Source: JAADDG01 sp964450755 (GTDB lineage Bacteria > Campylobacterota > Campylobacteria > Campylobacterales > JAADDG01). From it: a stretch of DNA of 10,625 nucleotides. Numbering within the stretch: the stretch's first letter is position 1; every line of letters starts with the position of its first letter. The notes under the pieces were generated by a model. The model searched no databases and had not been told where the DNA came from. It saw nothing but the letters and a program-made list of their open reading frames with translations. Shown in pieces: positions 1 through 6,557 of this stretch. The DNA lies in assembly GCA_964450755.1 (NCBI GenBank), contig CAYVDJ010000035.1, positions 1-10,625 of the forward strand, read 5' to 3'. Position numbers and translations under genes: made by a program.

Positions 1-2
1 GG

Positions 3-119
3 GTTTTGGAAGAGATGTTAAAACTTATCGATATAAATGAGGCTGAAAAATTCAAGCAAATTAGATATAATTTATACCATATAGAAAAAAAGTTTTTTGA
101 TGATGAAGGAGAAGAATGA
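3..119 (+). CDS. C-terminal tail of an unidentified gene (partial)
   Basis: One frame is open from the window edge to a TGA at 117-119, giving about 38 residues of a hydrophilic, probably helical tail that ends in an acidic run (FFDDEGEE). The other two forward frames close within 40 bases. Its stop overlaps the methyltransferase start as ATGA, the coupling seen between genes of one operon, so it is probably the first visible member of the restriction-modification operon. The product cannot be identified from the tail; a second methyltransferase, a specificity or control protein, or an unrelated gene are all possible. Confidence 0.55.
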   Translation, partial: VLEEMLKLIDINEAEKFKQIRYNLYHIEKKFFDDEGEE

Positions 120-1684
120 GCGGATTGACTTTGAAAGAGGCTGCAAATTTTGCGTCATCATATCTTAATAAGAATGTTACGGTATCTAATATATCCTATT
201 TGGTCCAGTACGGTCGTATCAAGAAGAGGGATAAAGATAATTCTATTTTAGTGGATAAAAATGAATTGGTTAAATATTATGACAAACTCTATTTTTCCAA
301 AGAAGATATTTACAAACAAAAACTTGGTGAAGATATAAATTGGGCGTTATCGTTTGAGAGTTATAAAGAGAGTGAAACAACAAAACATGTTCACAGGCTT
401 CATCCCTATAAAGGTAAATTTATTCCTCAGCTTGTGGAATATTTTTTAGATTCTCATACGGATAATTTTAAAAAAGAGGTATTTTTTAAAAAAGGAGATA
501 TTGTTTTTGATCCTTTTTGCGGAAGCGGTACAACTTTGGTTCAGGCAAACGAACTTGGGATCAATGCCATAGGTGTAGATATATCACCTTTTAATGCTTT
601 TATATCGAATATAAAAGTTAAAAAATTTGATTTGCAAAAGTTGGATAAAACATTAAATGATATAACAAAACAACTTGAAGAGTTTACAAAAGGGAGAAAT
701 TATATTGAATTTGAAAATAAACTGCTTGAAGAATTAAATAAATTTAATAATATTTTTTTCCCTTCACCGGAATTTAAATATAAAGTAAGAAAAAAAGAGG
801 TAAATGAAAAAGATTATGGTAAAAGTAAAGAGATAAAGTTTTTAAGTGTTTATAACAGACTTTTAAAAGAGTATAATCTTAAAATTACTCCGAAAAAAAG
901 TGAAAATTTTTTGGATAAATGGTTTATTTTACCTGTCAGAGAAGAGATAGATTTTGTTTTTGATCTGATACGGCAGATTGAAGATGTGCAGATAAAAAAA
1001 GTTGCAGGATTGATTTTGAGCAGAACTATCAGAAGTTGCAGAGCTACAACCCATTCGGATCTTGCTACATTAAAAACACCTCAACTTACAACATATTATT
1101 GTAAAAAGCATGGAAAAATATGTAAACCTCTTTTCAGTATAAAATTATGGTGGAAAAGATATTCTAAAGATACAATAAAAAGATTATCTGAATTTGATAG
1201 TTTAAGAACAGCTACATTACAAAAATGTTTGGTAGGCGACAGTAGGAATATGGATATTTACAAAAGCTTAACAAATGATGAATTTAAAAAATTATTGAAA
1301 AAAAGAAAAATCAAAGGAATTTTTACCTCTCCCCCGTATGTTGGATTGATAAATTATCATCAGCAACACGAATATGCTTATGAACTGTTTGGATTTAAAA
1401 GATATGATGAGTTTGAGATAGGAGCAATGTTTAAAGGAAAAAGTCTAAAAGCAAGAGAAGAATATGTCGAAGGAATAGCAAAAGTTTTGATAAATTCCAA
1501 AAAATATCTGGCAGATGATTTTGATATATTTTTAGTTGCCAATGACAGATTTAATCTTTATCCGACAATTGCAAAAAAGGCAAATCTCAAAATAGTAAAT
1601 GAATATAAAAGACCTGTTTTAAATAGAGTTGAAAAAGACAGGACTCCTTATAGTGAGAGTATTTTTCATATGAGGAGAATATAA
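116..1684 (+). CDS. Type II DNA methyltransferase (amino-methyl type) with N-terminal HTH
   Basis: This 522-residue protein should transfer a methyl group from S-adenosylmethionine to an exocyclic amino group (N4-cytosine or N6-adenine) in a short DNA site, protecting it from the partner endonuclease. HPYKGKF at 96-102 resembles motif X, DPFCGSGTT at 132-140 is the AdoMet-binding motif I, GVDISPF at 153-159 is motif II, and TSPPY at 404-408 is catalytic motif IV. About 245 residues between motifs II and IV probably hold the target recognition domain, including a Cys/His patch (CKKHGKIC, 329-336). The order X-I-II-recognition-IV is that of alpha-class enzymes. SPPY is more usual in N4-cytosine enzymes, but the modified base is not certain. 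Residues 3-58 look like a MerR/excisionase-type helix-turn-helix. The ATG overlaps the upstream stop (ATGA) and follows GAAGGAGAAG. The gene is markedly AT-rich. Confidence 0.9.
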   Translation: MSGLTLKEAANFASSYLNKNVTVSNISYLVQYGRIKKRDKDNSILVDKNELVKYYDKLYFSKEDIYKQKLGEDINWALSFESYKESETTKHVHRLHPYKGKFIPQLVEYFLDSHTDNFKKEVFFKKGDIVFDPFCGSGTTLVQANELGINAIGVDISPFNAFISNIKVKKFDLQKLDKTLNDITKQLEEFTKGRNYIEFENKLLEELNKFNNIFFPSPEFKYKVRKKEVNEKDYGKSKEIKFLSVYNRLLKEYNLKITPKKSENFLDKWFILPVREEIDFVFDLIRQIEDVQIKKVAGLILSRTIRSCRATTHSDLATLKTPQLTTYYCKKHGKICKPLFSIKLWWKRYSKDTIKRLSEFDSLRTATLQKCLVGDSRNMDIYKSLTNDEFKKLLKKRKIKGIFTSPPYVGLINYHQQHEYAYELFGFKRYDEFEIGAMFKGKSLKAREEYVEGIAKVLINSKKYLADDFDIFLVANDRFNLYPTIAKKANLKIVNEYKRPVLNRVEKDRTPYSESIFHMRRI

Positions 1685-2466
1685 TGGCACTTTCTATTAA
1701 TCAAAAACAGCAAATAGAAAAACTTTTGTCAAAAAAAATAGAGCAAAAGCTTAAAAAGTATGGCAGAGAAACGACTTCTATGCCGTTTCTTGCAAGATTA
1801 ATCCAAGATAATGAAAAAATTGCCGCATATTCTTTTATACATTCAATGGCTACCACATTGGGAATGAGTATTTATGAAGAAGTTTCTGTTATTATCGCAA
1901 GTGAAAATTTTGATGAAGCATATAGAAATTATGGTGTTGGCGGAGTTATTTCAAAAGAGCAAAAATCTATAATTTCAAAAATAGTCAATGAGCTTAGAAA
2001 TTCACAAAGAGAAGCGAATATTCAAAAAGAAATTCAAGATGTTTTGAGTGTAAATGCCAAAAATGGCATTTTTCAAAAATCCGGTAATATTGCTGATTTT
2101 TATTGTAAAAAAGGAAAAGAGGAATATTTTTTTGAGATTAAAACCGTAAAGCCCAATATTGATGTATTTGAAAAAAGTAAAACAAAGTTGCTTGAATGGG
2201 TTGCAAGAAGAAGAGAAAAGATTAATGTTTTTTTAGCATTTCCTTATAATCCCTATTATCCTGAACCTTACAGTAGATTTACCGAAGTTGGAATGATGGA
2301 TTATGGAAAAGATTTTTTGATAGGAGATGAATATTGGGATTTTATTGGAGGAAAAAATACTTTTGAAGAACTTTTAGAAGTTTTTGATAAAGTTGGAAAA
2401 GATTTTAAAAGTGAATTAGATCAAAAATTCAAAGAGATAGCGAAAGAAAAATTAGATAAATATTGA
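1684..2466 (+). CDS. TdeIII-family type II restriction endonuclease
   Basis: This 260-residue protein resembles the RE_TdeIII endonuclease family. The N-terminal stretch TTSMPFLARLI (30-40) followed by SFIHSMATTLGMSIYE (50-65) is what I recognise from that family. A PD-(D/E)XK nuclease core is visible: Asp138 in NIADFY, then Glu151 and Lys153 in FFEIKT. It should cut double-stranded DNA with Mg2+. TdeIII is recalled to recognise GGNCC, so this enzyme may too, but family membership does not fix specificity. Its start overlaps the methyltransferase stop by one base (TAATG), so methylase is translated first and the nuclease follows by coupling, a common way to protect the host. No separate controller gene is visible. 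The reading frame is intact and no key residue is missing, so it is probably functional. Confidence 0.85.
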   Translation: MALSINQKQQIEKLLSKKIEQKLKKYGRETTSMPFLARLIQDNEKIAAYSFIHSMATTLGMSIYEEVSVIIASENFDEAYRNYGVGGVISKEQKSIISKIVNELRNSQREANIQKEIQDVLSVNAKNGIFQKSGNIADFYCKKGKEEYFFEIKTVKPNIDVFEKSKTKLLEWVARRREKINVFLAFPYNPYYPEPYSRFTEVGMMDYGKDFLIGDEYWDFIGGKNTFEELLEVFDKVGKDFKSELDQKFKEIAKEKLDKY

Positions 2467-2484
2467 AATGTTTGAAGGTAAAAA

Positions 2485-2868
2485 ATGAAATATGGTGAAA
2501 AAGAGATAAAAGAGTTTGATGTAAAAAAGGATCTTGAAATTTGGCCAAATGAGCATAAAAAAGAGTATCTGATAAAGAGCACTCTGCCTGAATTTGTCTG
2601 TAGATGTCCAAGAAGCGGTTATCCTGACTTTGCGACCATTTATCTTGAGTATGTGCCGGATAGGTGGGTTGTTGAGTTAAAGGCGATAAAACTTTATATA
2701 AACAGTTTTATGGATCGCTATATCAGCCATGAAAACAGTATCAATGAGATTTATGACACTCTTTATGAAAGGTTAAAACCCAAGAAGATGAAGATAATCG
2801 GCGATTTCAATCCAAGAGGAAATGTTCATACCGTTATAGAGATAGACAGCGAAAAAATCACAAAATGA
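2485..2868 (+). CDS. queF: NADPH-dependent 7-cyano-7-deazaguanine reductase (QueF, type I)
   Basis: QueF reduces the nitrile of preQ0 to the aminomethyl group of preQ1 with two NADPH, a cytosolic step in making the tRNA base queuosine. The 127-residue length fits the short single-domain (type I) form. CPRSGYPDFATIY at 41-53 contains the catalytic Cys41, which forms the thioimide with the nitrile, and the proton-donor Asp48. ELKAIKLYINSF at 64-75 and the His82-Glu83 pair complete the substrate pocket; this motif set separates QueF from the related GTP cyclohydrolase FolE. It starts 18 bases after the endonuclease gene behind a GAAGG ribosome site and ends in an ATGA overlap with the HD-domain gene, so those two are probably cotranscribed. 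No other queuosine gene is in view. Confidence 0.95.
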   Translation: MKYGEKEIKEFDVKKDLEIWPNEHKKEYLIKSTLPEFVCRCPRSGYPDFATIYLEYVPDRWVVELKAIKLYINSFMDRYISHENSINEIYDTLYERLKPKKMKIIGDFNPRGNVHTVIEIDSEKITK

Positions 2869-4088
2869 TAAATCCAAAACTCATAGAATATATCATGATA
2901 TCGGCTTCCATTCAAAGATGGAATGATTATCCCAGGATGGTGGAGTTTGTGGAGCTTGATAAACAGGCTCATAAATTTATCATAGCCTATTTTCTGGCAA
3001 AACTTGAAAAAGAGGGGACGATTGATTTTGAACATTTGATAGAAGCCGGAATTTTTGAGTTTTTGAGGCGTATTGTTGTAACCGATATCAGACCGGATGT
3101 TTTTAGAACGATTCTTAGAAAGAAAAAAAGAGAACTAAACAGATGGGTGATAGAAAATATAAAAGAGATGATTATTGATATCGATAACGGTTGTTTTTTG
3201 CAAAAATTTAAAGATTATTTAAATAATGACAAGATGTATGAAAAAGAGCGTTTTATCCTCAAAGCCGCCTCTTATATCTCCACAAGATGGGAATTTTCCA
3301 TCATCTCCCAAACAAGCGGATTTATCTCTGATATCGAAGATACAAAAAAAGAGATTGAAGATGAGATAGAGGATTATTATGAACTTCTTGGTATCAGGAA
3401 GATAGCTCTAAATAAAAAACTGGCTCATATCATCGATCTTGGCGGAAGACTCAGGTTTCAAAAAAGGTGGGCGCAGACTCCAAGAGTTCCTCAAACGGCT
3501 GTTTTGGGGCATATGCTGACGGTTGCATTTTTGAGTTATTTTTATTCTTTGAAAATCGGTGCATGTTCCAAAATGCTTCAAAACAACTTTTTTTGCGCAC
3601 TTTTTCATGATTTGCCCGAAGCTCTCACAAGAGATATCATCTCTCCGGTTAAATACAGTGTAAGCGGACTTGACGATATTATCATAGAGATAGAGATCAA
3701 CAGATTGCAAAACAGGGTTTTACCTCTGATTCCCCAAAATCTTCAGGATGAGTTTAGATATCTTTTGGGTCTTTATGATAATGATACGAAAAAAGATGAG
3801 TTTTTAAACAAGATTTATACAAAAAATATCAAAATAGTGGATACGCTAAAAACCTATAATGAAGACAAGTATAACGCCATAGACGGTACGGCTCTCAAGA
3901 TGTGTGACAGACTTTCGGCATTTATAGAGGCTGTTGTATCGATCTCTCACGGTGTAAAATCCAATGAACTGATTTTGGGAAAAGAGCAGATTTTGAGTAA
4001 AATAAAAGAGAGTGGATATGTAAACGGGGTTGATTTTTACGCTATCGCAAAAGATATAGAGGAGTATTTTCTAAAGAACTCCCCTTAA
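2865..4088 (+). CDS. HD-domain phosphohydrolase with YfbR-like C-terminal half
   Basis: This 407-residue protein has a complete HD metal-hydrolase site in its second half. RWAQTPRVPQTAVLGH (201-216) lines up with the RW...H start of E. coli YfbR without gaps. HDLPEALTRDIISPVKY (248-264) matches YfbR HDASEVLTGDLPTPVKY, and CDRLSAF (347-353) supplies the last Asp. Expected metal ligands are His216, His248, Asp249 and Asp348. YfbR is a 5'-deoxyribonucleotidase of about 200 residues, so nucleotide dephosphorylation is a reasonable guess, but substrate is unproven. The extra N-terminal 180 residues carry a similar pattern (RWNDYPR at 18-24, QAH at 34-36, IFEFL at 63-67) in which HD is replaced by EF, suggesting a degenerate second HD domain. 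Residues 156-172 are strongly acidic. The ATG overlaps the queF stop (ATGA). Confidence 0.85.
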   Translation: MINPKLIEYIMISASIQRWNDYPRMVEFVELDKQAHKFIIAYFLAKLEKEGTIDFEHLIEAGIFEFLRRIVVTDIRPDVFRTILRKKKRELNRWVIENIKEMIIDIDNGCFLQKFKDYLNNDKMYEKERFILKAASYISTRWEFSIISQTSGFISDIEDTKKEIEDEIEDYYELLGIRKIALNKKLAHIIDLGGRLRFQKRWAQTPRVPQTAVLGHMLTVAFLSYFYSLKIGACSKMLQNNFFCALFHDLPEALTRDIISPVKYSVSGLDDIIIEIEINRLQNRVLPLIPQNLQDEFRYLLGLYDNDTKKDEFLNKIYTKNIKIVDTLKTYNEDKYNAIDGTALKMCDRLSAFIEAVVSISHGVKSNELILGKEQILSKIKESGYVNGVDFYAIAKDIEEYFLKNSP

Positions 4089-4091
4089 GAT

Positions 4092-4170
4092 ACCTGCGGC
4101 ACATAACAAAACGGAGTGCTCTGCTGCGTTCCCGCCCTGAAGCGTTGCTCCGAAAAGCTATTGCACAGGT
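4092..4170 (-). ncRNA. ffs: Bacterial small signal recognition particle RNA (4.5S)
   Basis: Read on the minus strand, the centre is CAGG-GCG-GGAA-CGC-AGCAG: a GGAA tetraloop (4129-4132) closed by a GCG/CGC stem, then the CAGG (4136-4139) and AGCAG (4121-4125) loop strands. This is the conserved domain IV hairpin that binds the Ffh protein. Outside it, CGGAG (4148-4152) pairs with CUCCG (4112-4116), and the ends pair as ACCUG (4166-4170) with CAGGU (4092-4096), giving one long interrupted hairpin typical of the short bacterial form. With Ffh it targets nascent membrane proteins to FtsY. Coordinates cover the paired core; the true 5' and 3' ends may lie a few bases outside. It is convergent with the HD-domain gene. 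No clear terminator is seen beyond the 3' end. Confidence 0.9.
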
Positions 4171-4179
4171 CTCAAGGAG

Positions 4180-4211
4180 AGCATTCAAAGAACCTTGATT
4201 CTCTGAATGCT
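4180..4211. repeat. 13-bp near-perfect inverted repeat (hairpin) upstream of the SRP RNA
   Basis: AGCATTCAAAGAA (4180-4192) and TTCTCTGAATGCT (4199-4211) are complementary at 12 of 13 positions around a 6-base loop (CCTTGA). Neither strand has a T-run after the stem, so it is not a normal intrinsic terminator. It lies between the SRP RNA core and its predicted promoter, so on the minus strand it would form the 5' leader of the transcript. Confidence 0.75.
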
Positions 4212-4218
4212 GGGTGGA

Positions 4219-4224
4219 ATTATA
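4219..4224 (-). promoter_or_regulatory. -10 box of the predicted SRP RNA promoter
   Basis: The minus strand reads GATATAATTCCACCC, giving a consensus TATAAT preceded by an A/T-rich run. A start about 7 bases downstream would fall near 4211-4212, at the beginning of the inverted repeat. No good -35 box is seen, which is usual for Campylobacterota sigma-70 promoters. A strong promoter facing a stable RNA is expected. Confidence 0.6.
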
Positions 4225-4236
4225 TCAAAATTTTAG

Positions 4237-4242
4237 TAAAAT
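4237..4242 (+). promoter_or_regulatory. Possible -10 box for the TerB-like gene and purT
   Basis: TAAAAT lies 12 bases before the start codon at 4255, divergent from the SRP promoter. A start near 4249 would give a leader of only about 6 bases and would cut into the AAAGG ribosome site (4246-4250), so either the message is nearly leaderless or the real promoter is elsewhere. Confidence 0.25.
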
Positions 4243-4254
4243 AGCAAAGGCAAA

Positions 4255-4707
4255 ATGTTGGGAATAGTAAATTTTTTTAAAAGAGGGGCAATTTTATCCT
4301 TTTTTAGAGAGCTTTTTGTTTATCATCACAGCTCTTTGGAATTTCGCGCAAAACAGTTGGCGGCGATGATAGTGGCTGACGGAGATGTCAGTGATTGTGA
4401 AAAGGAACTTTTGAATAAAATCTCCCATGAAATATATCCGGATAACAAAGAGAGAGCCGGAGTTTTGATCCATACGACAATGGAATATGTAGATAAGGTT
4501 ATAGAGTTAAACGGTCTTGATATAGATGAACTGCTTATAGATATCGATGATGAGTTAAAAGAGACTCCGAGATTTGTAAAAAAGATAGATATAGATATGC
4601 TGAAAAGATTTTTTCAATGTCCTCACAATGATGAAACAAAACTGACCCAGATAAGGATTTTGGAATTTTTGGAAAATGAAAAAAATGAATTTTCAAAAAA
4701 GGAATGA
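4255..4707 (+). CDS. Small TerB-like (DjlA/TerB N-terminal fold) protein
   Basis: This is a 150-residue protein with no signal peptide or obvious membrane segment. Residues 30-60 carry the pattern of the TerB/DjlA helical domain: hydrophobic helix AKQLAAMIVADG, then the acidic turn DGDVSDCEKELL. That family often binds metal through acidic residues, and the stretch 88-106 (GLDIDELLIDIDDELKE) is also very acidic. Despite the name, TerB-like domains occur in many proteins unrelated to tellurite, so no function should be assumed. The C-terminal half (helices around 114-145) is not recognised. The start has AAAGG at 4246-4250 with a 4-base spacer. The stop is one base before the preferred purT start, so the two genes are probably translated from one message. 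Confidence 0.7.
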   Translation: MLGIVNFFKRGAILSFFRELFVYHHSSLEFRAKQLAAMIVADGDVSDCEKELLNKISHEIYPDNKERAGVLIHTTMEYVDKVIELNGLDIDELLIDIDDELKETPRFVKKIDIDMLKRFFQCPHNDETKLTQIRILEFLENEKNEFSKKE

Positions 4708-4708
4708 A

Positions 4709-5875
4709 ATGTTACTGACAACACCACAAAAAAGCAACAGTATAAAGATACTGCTTTTGGGAAGCGGAGAACTTGGCAAAGAGGTGGCGATAGAAGCGGG
4801 AAGACTCGGTATAGAGGTAATAGCTGTAGATAAATATCAATATGCTCCTGCACATCTGGTTGCAAACAGATACCATGTTATCGATATGAAAAACAAAGAT
4901 GAGGTTTTAGAGGTTATAAGAAGAGAAAAACCGGATTTTATCCTGCCGGAGATAGAGGCCATCAGTATAGAAGCGCTTTTTGAAGCTGAAAAAGAGGGTT
5001 TTAGAGTTATACCCAATGCCGAAGCCGTCAATAAGACGATGAACAGAAAAAATATAAGAAAATTTGCCGCCGAAGAGCTTGGACTAAAAACCAGCTCTTA
5101 CAGATTTGTCAAAACTTTTGAAGAGCTTGAAAAAGCTGCCAAAGAGATAGGTTTTGCCTGTGTTATAAAACCGGTTATGAGTTCTTCCGGACACGGTCAA
5201 AGTATAGCAAGAAGCAAAGATGATCTGAAAAATTCATGGGAAGAGGCAAAAGAGGCGAGGGGAGATGCGAGTGAACTTATCGTTGAGGAGTTTATAGACT
5301 TTGATTATGAGATTACGCTTTTGACGGCAAGAAATGAAAAAGAGACTGTTTTTTGTCCTCCGATAGGTCATATACAAAAAGACGGAGATTATATATTTTC
5401 ATGGCAACCTATGCAAATGAGCGAGTTGGCTTTAAAAAGATCAAAAGAGATGGCAAAGAAGGTAACAGACGGACTTGGCGGCAGAGGAATATTTGGTGTG
5501 GAACTTTTCATAAAAGGGGATGAAGTCTATTTCAGCGAAGTGAGTCCCAGACCTCATGATACCGGAATGGTTACGATGATTACCCAAAGCCAAAGTGAAT
5601 TTGCTTTGCATATAAGGGCTGTTTTGGGACTTCCGCTTGGGTTTAGATTTTATGAAGAGGGTGCCAGTGCGGCTTATAAGGCTGATTTGGAAAGCAGTGC
5701 TCCTGTTTTTGAAGTGGATGAGGAGATTTTTGAAGAAGATAGTTTTCTTAGGATTTTTGGCAAACCTCAAGCCCACAGAGGCAGAAGAATGGCAGTTGTT
5801 TTAACAGTAGCAAAAAATGCCCAAAGTGCTTTAAAGAGGGCTAAAGAATTGATTGGGAAAATAAAAATAAAATGA
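4709..5875 (+). CDS. purT: Formate-dependent phosphoribosylglycinamide formyltransferase (PurT)
   Basis: PurT joins formate to GAR using ATP (through formyl phosphate) to give FGAR, the third step of purine synthesis, independent of folate. The 388-residue product fits the family (E. coli 392). It has three ATP-grasp parts: the pre-ATP-grasp fold with LLLGSGELGKE at 15-25, the nucleotide site with Lys114 and VIKPVMSSSGHGQS at 152-165, VEEF at 192-195, GVELF at 263-267, and EVSPRPHDTGM at 277-287 with metal ligands Glu265 and Glu277 and substrate residues around His283-Asp284. The frame is open upstream to 4676, but ATG 4709 is preferred: it has AAAAGGA at 4697-4703 with a good spacer, matches family length, and avoids a 32-base overlap with the preceding gene. 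Confidence 0.95.
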   Translation: MLLTTPQKSNSIKILLLGSGELGKEVAIEAGRLGIEVIAVDKYQYAPAHLVANRYHVIDMKNKDEVLEVIRREKPDFILPEIEAISIEALFEAEKEGFRVIPNAEAVNKTMNRKNIRKFAAEELGLKTSSYRFVKTFEELEKAAKEIGFACVIKPVMSSSGHGQSIARSKDDLKNSWEEAKEARGDASELIVEEFIDFDYEITLLTARNEKETVFCPPIGHIQKDGDYIFSWQPMQMSELALKRSKEMAKKVTDGLGGRGIFGVELFIKGDEVYFSEVSPRPHDTGMVTMITQSQSEFALHIRAVLGLPLGFRFYEEGASAAYKADLESSAPVFEVDEEIFEEDSFLRIFGKPQAHRGRRMAVVLTVAKNAQSALKRAKELIGKIKIK

Positions 5876-5881
5876 TATAAT
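5873..5881 (+). promoter_or_regulatory. Extended -10 promoter for the Uma2 gene
   Basis: TGATATAAT combines a TG extension (5873-5874) with a perfect TATAAT hexamer (5876-5881). The TGA is also the purT stop codon. A start near 5888 gives an 18-base leader that keeps the AAAGGA ribosome site at 5894-5899 before ATG 5906. Confidence 0.55.
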
Positions 5882-5905
5882 AATCTAAAATGCAAAGGAT
5901 ATAAA

Positions 5906-6460
5906 ATGTCTGCATTGATAGAACATTATACTTATGATGATTATGCAAACTGGGAGGGAGAGTGGGAACTTATAAACGGTATGCCCATAGCCATGGCTCC
6001 GGCTCCTATGATCAAACATCAAAGTTTGGCTTCTGTATTTATTATAGAATTGGGTAATGAGATAGAAGAGTGTGAAAATTGTGCTGTTCTTGGAGAGGAA
6101 GACTGGAAAATCTGTGATGATACCGTTGTAAGACCGGATGTTGTTTTGATATGTGATGAACCGAGCGAAACATATATCACAAAAGCTCCCGAAATTATAG
6201 TGGAGGTGATCAGCAAATCTACGGCAAAAAAAGATGAGATATATAAATTTGAGATTTATGAAAAGGAGAGAGTGCCTTTTTATATCTTGGTATATCCCGA
6301 TGACTGTAAAGCGAAAGTCTATAAACTAAAAGATGGCAAATATGATAAGCAGGGTGATTTTTGCAATGAAAAATATATCTTTAAAGATTTAAGTTGCAAA
6401 GAGATAGAGTTGGATTTTGAAAAAATTTTTAAAAGATGCAGAAAACAACTTACCTCATGA
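5906..6460 (+). CDS. Uma2 family (DUF820) putative endonuclease
   Basis: This 184-residue protein matches the Uma2/DUF820 group, which has a PD-(D/E)XK nuclease fold. Visible family marks are the N-terminal WELINGMPIAMAPAP (20-34) with Glu21, RPDVVLI (76-82) with Asp78, and IIVEVISKST (97-106) with Glu100, followed by the conserved helix KFEIYEKERVPFYILVYP (114-131). These give the acidic residues expected of an active site; the exact position of the catalytic lysine or glutamine is less clear. Uma2 proteins are multicopy in cyanobacteria and scattered elsewhere; their natural role is unknown. No transposon ends or toxin-antitoxin partner are seen next to it. It appears to be its own transcription unit, with an extended -10 promoter in the purT stop codon and AAAGGA 6 bases before the ATG. 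Confidence 0.85.
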   Translation: MSALIEHYTYDDYANWEGEWELINGMPIAMAPAPMIKHQSLASVFIIELGNEIEECENCAVLGEEDWKICDDTVVRPDVVLICDEPSETYITKAPEIIVEVISKSTAKKDEIYKFEIYEKERVPFYILVYPDDCKAKVYKLKDGKYDKQGDFCNEKYIFKDLSCKEIELDFEKIFKRCRKQLTS

Positions 6461-6557
6461 TATACCAAATTCAGGGCTTTTTTTAGAAGCATCACTTCCG
6501 GAGTATAAGGTTTTATATCAATTAATGTTCAAAAAAACAAAAAAATAAAGGAGAAAA

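Noticed and set aside
1684..2868. QueF next to a restriction unit as part of a 7-deazaguanine DNA modification system
   Set aside because: No transglycosylase, DpdA-like or other dpd gene is visible, and QueF makes preQ1 for tRNA queuosine. The neighbours are fully explained as a separate type II system.
4061..4088. Hairpin GGAGT...ACTCC at the end of the HD gene as the SRP RNA terminator
   Set aside because: A 5 to 7-bp stem is present on the minus strand but is followed by TCTATATC, not a clear T-run, and it lies in coding sequence.
4180..4211. Intrinsic terminator for the HD-domain gene
   Set aside because: No T-run follows the stem on the plus strand, and the hairpin lies beyond the SRP RNA and closer to the divergent promoters.
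4676..4708. Upstream start for purT at ATG 4676
   Set aside because: It overlaps the preceding gene by 32 bases, lacks a ribosome site and adds residues not typical of PurT; ATG 4709 has AAAAGGA at the right distance.
4255..5875. TerB-like protein beside an ATP-grasp enzyme as a Ter stress-response cluster
   Set aside because: The ATP-grasp enzyme is a full-length PurT with its purine-pathway motifs, and no TerC, TerD or other Ter gene is present.
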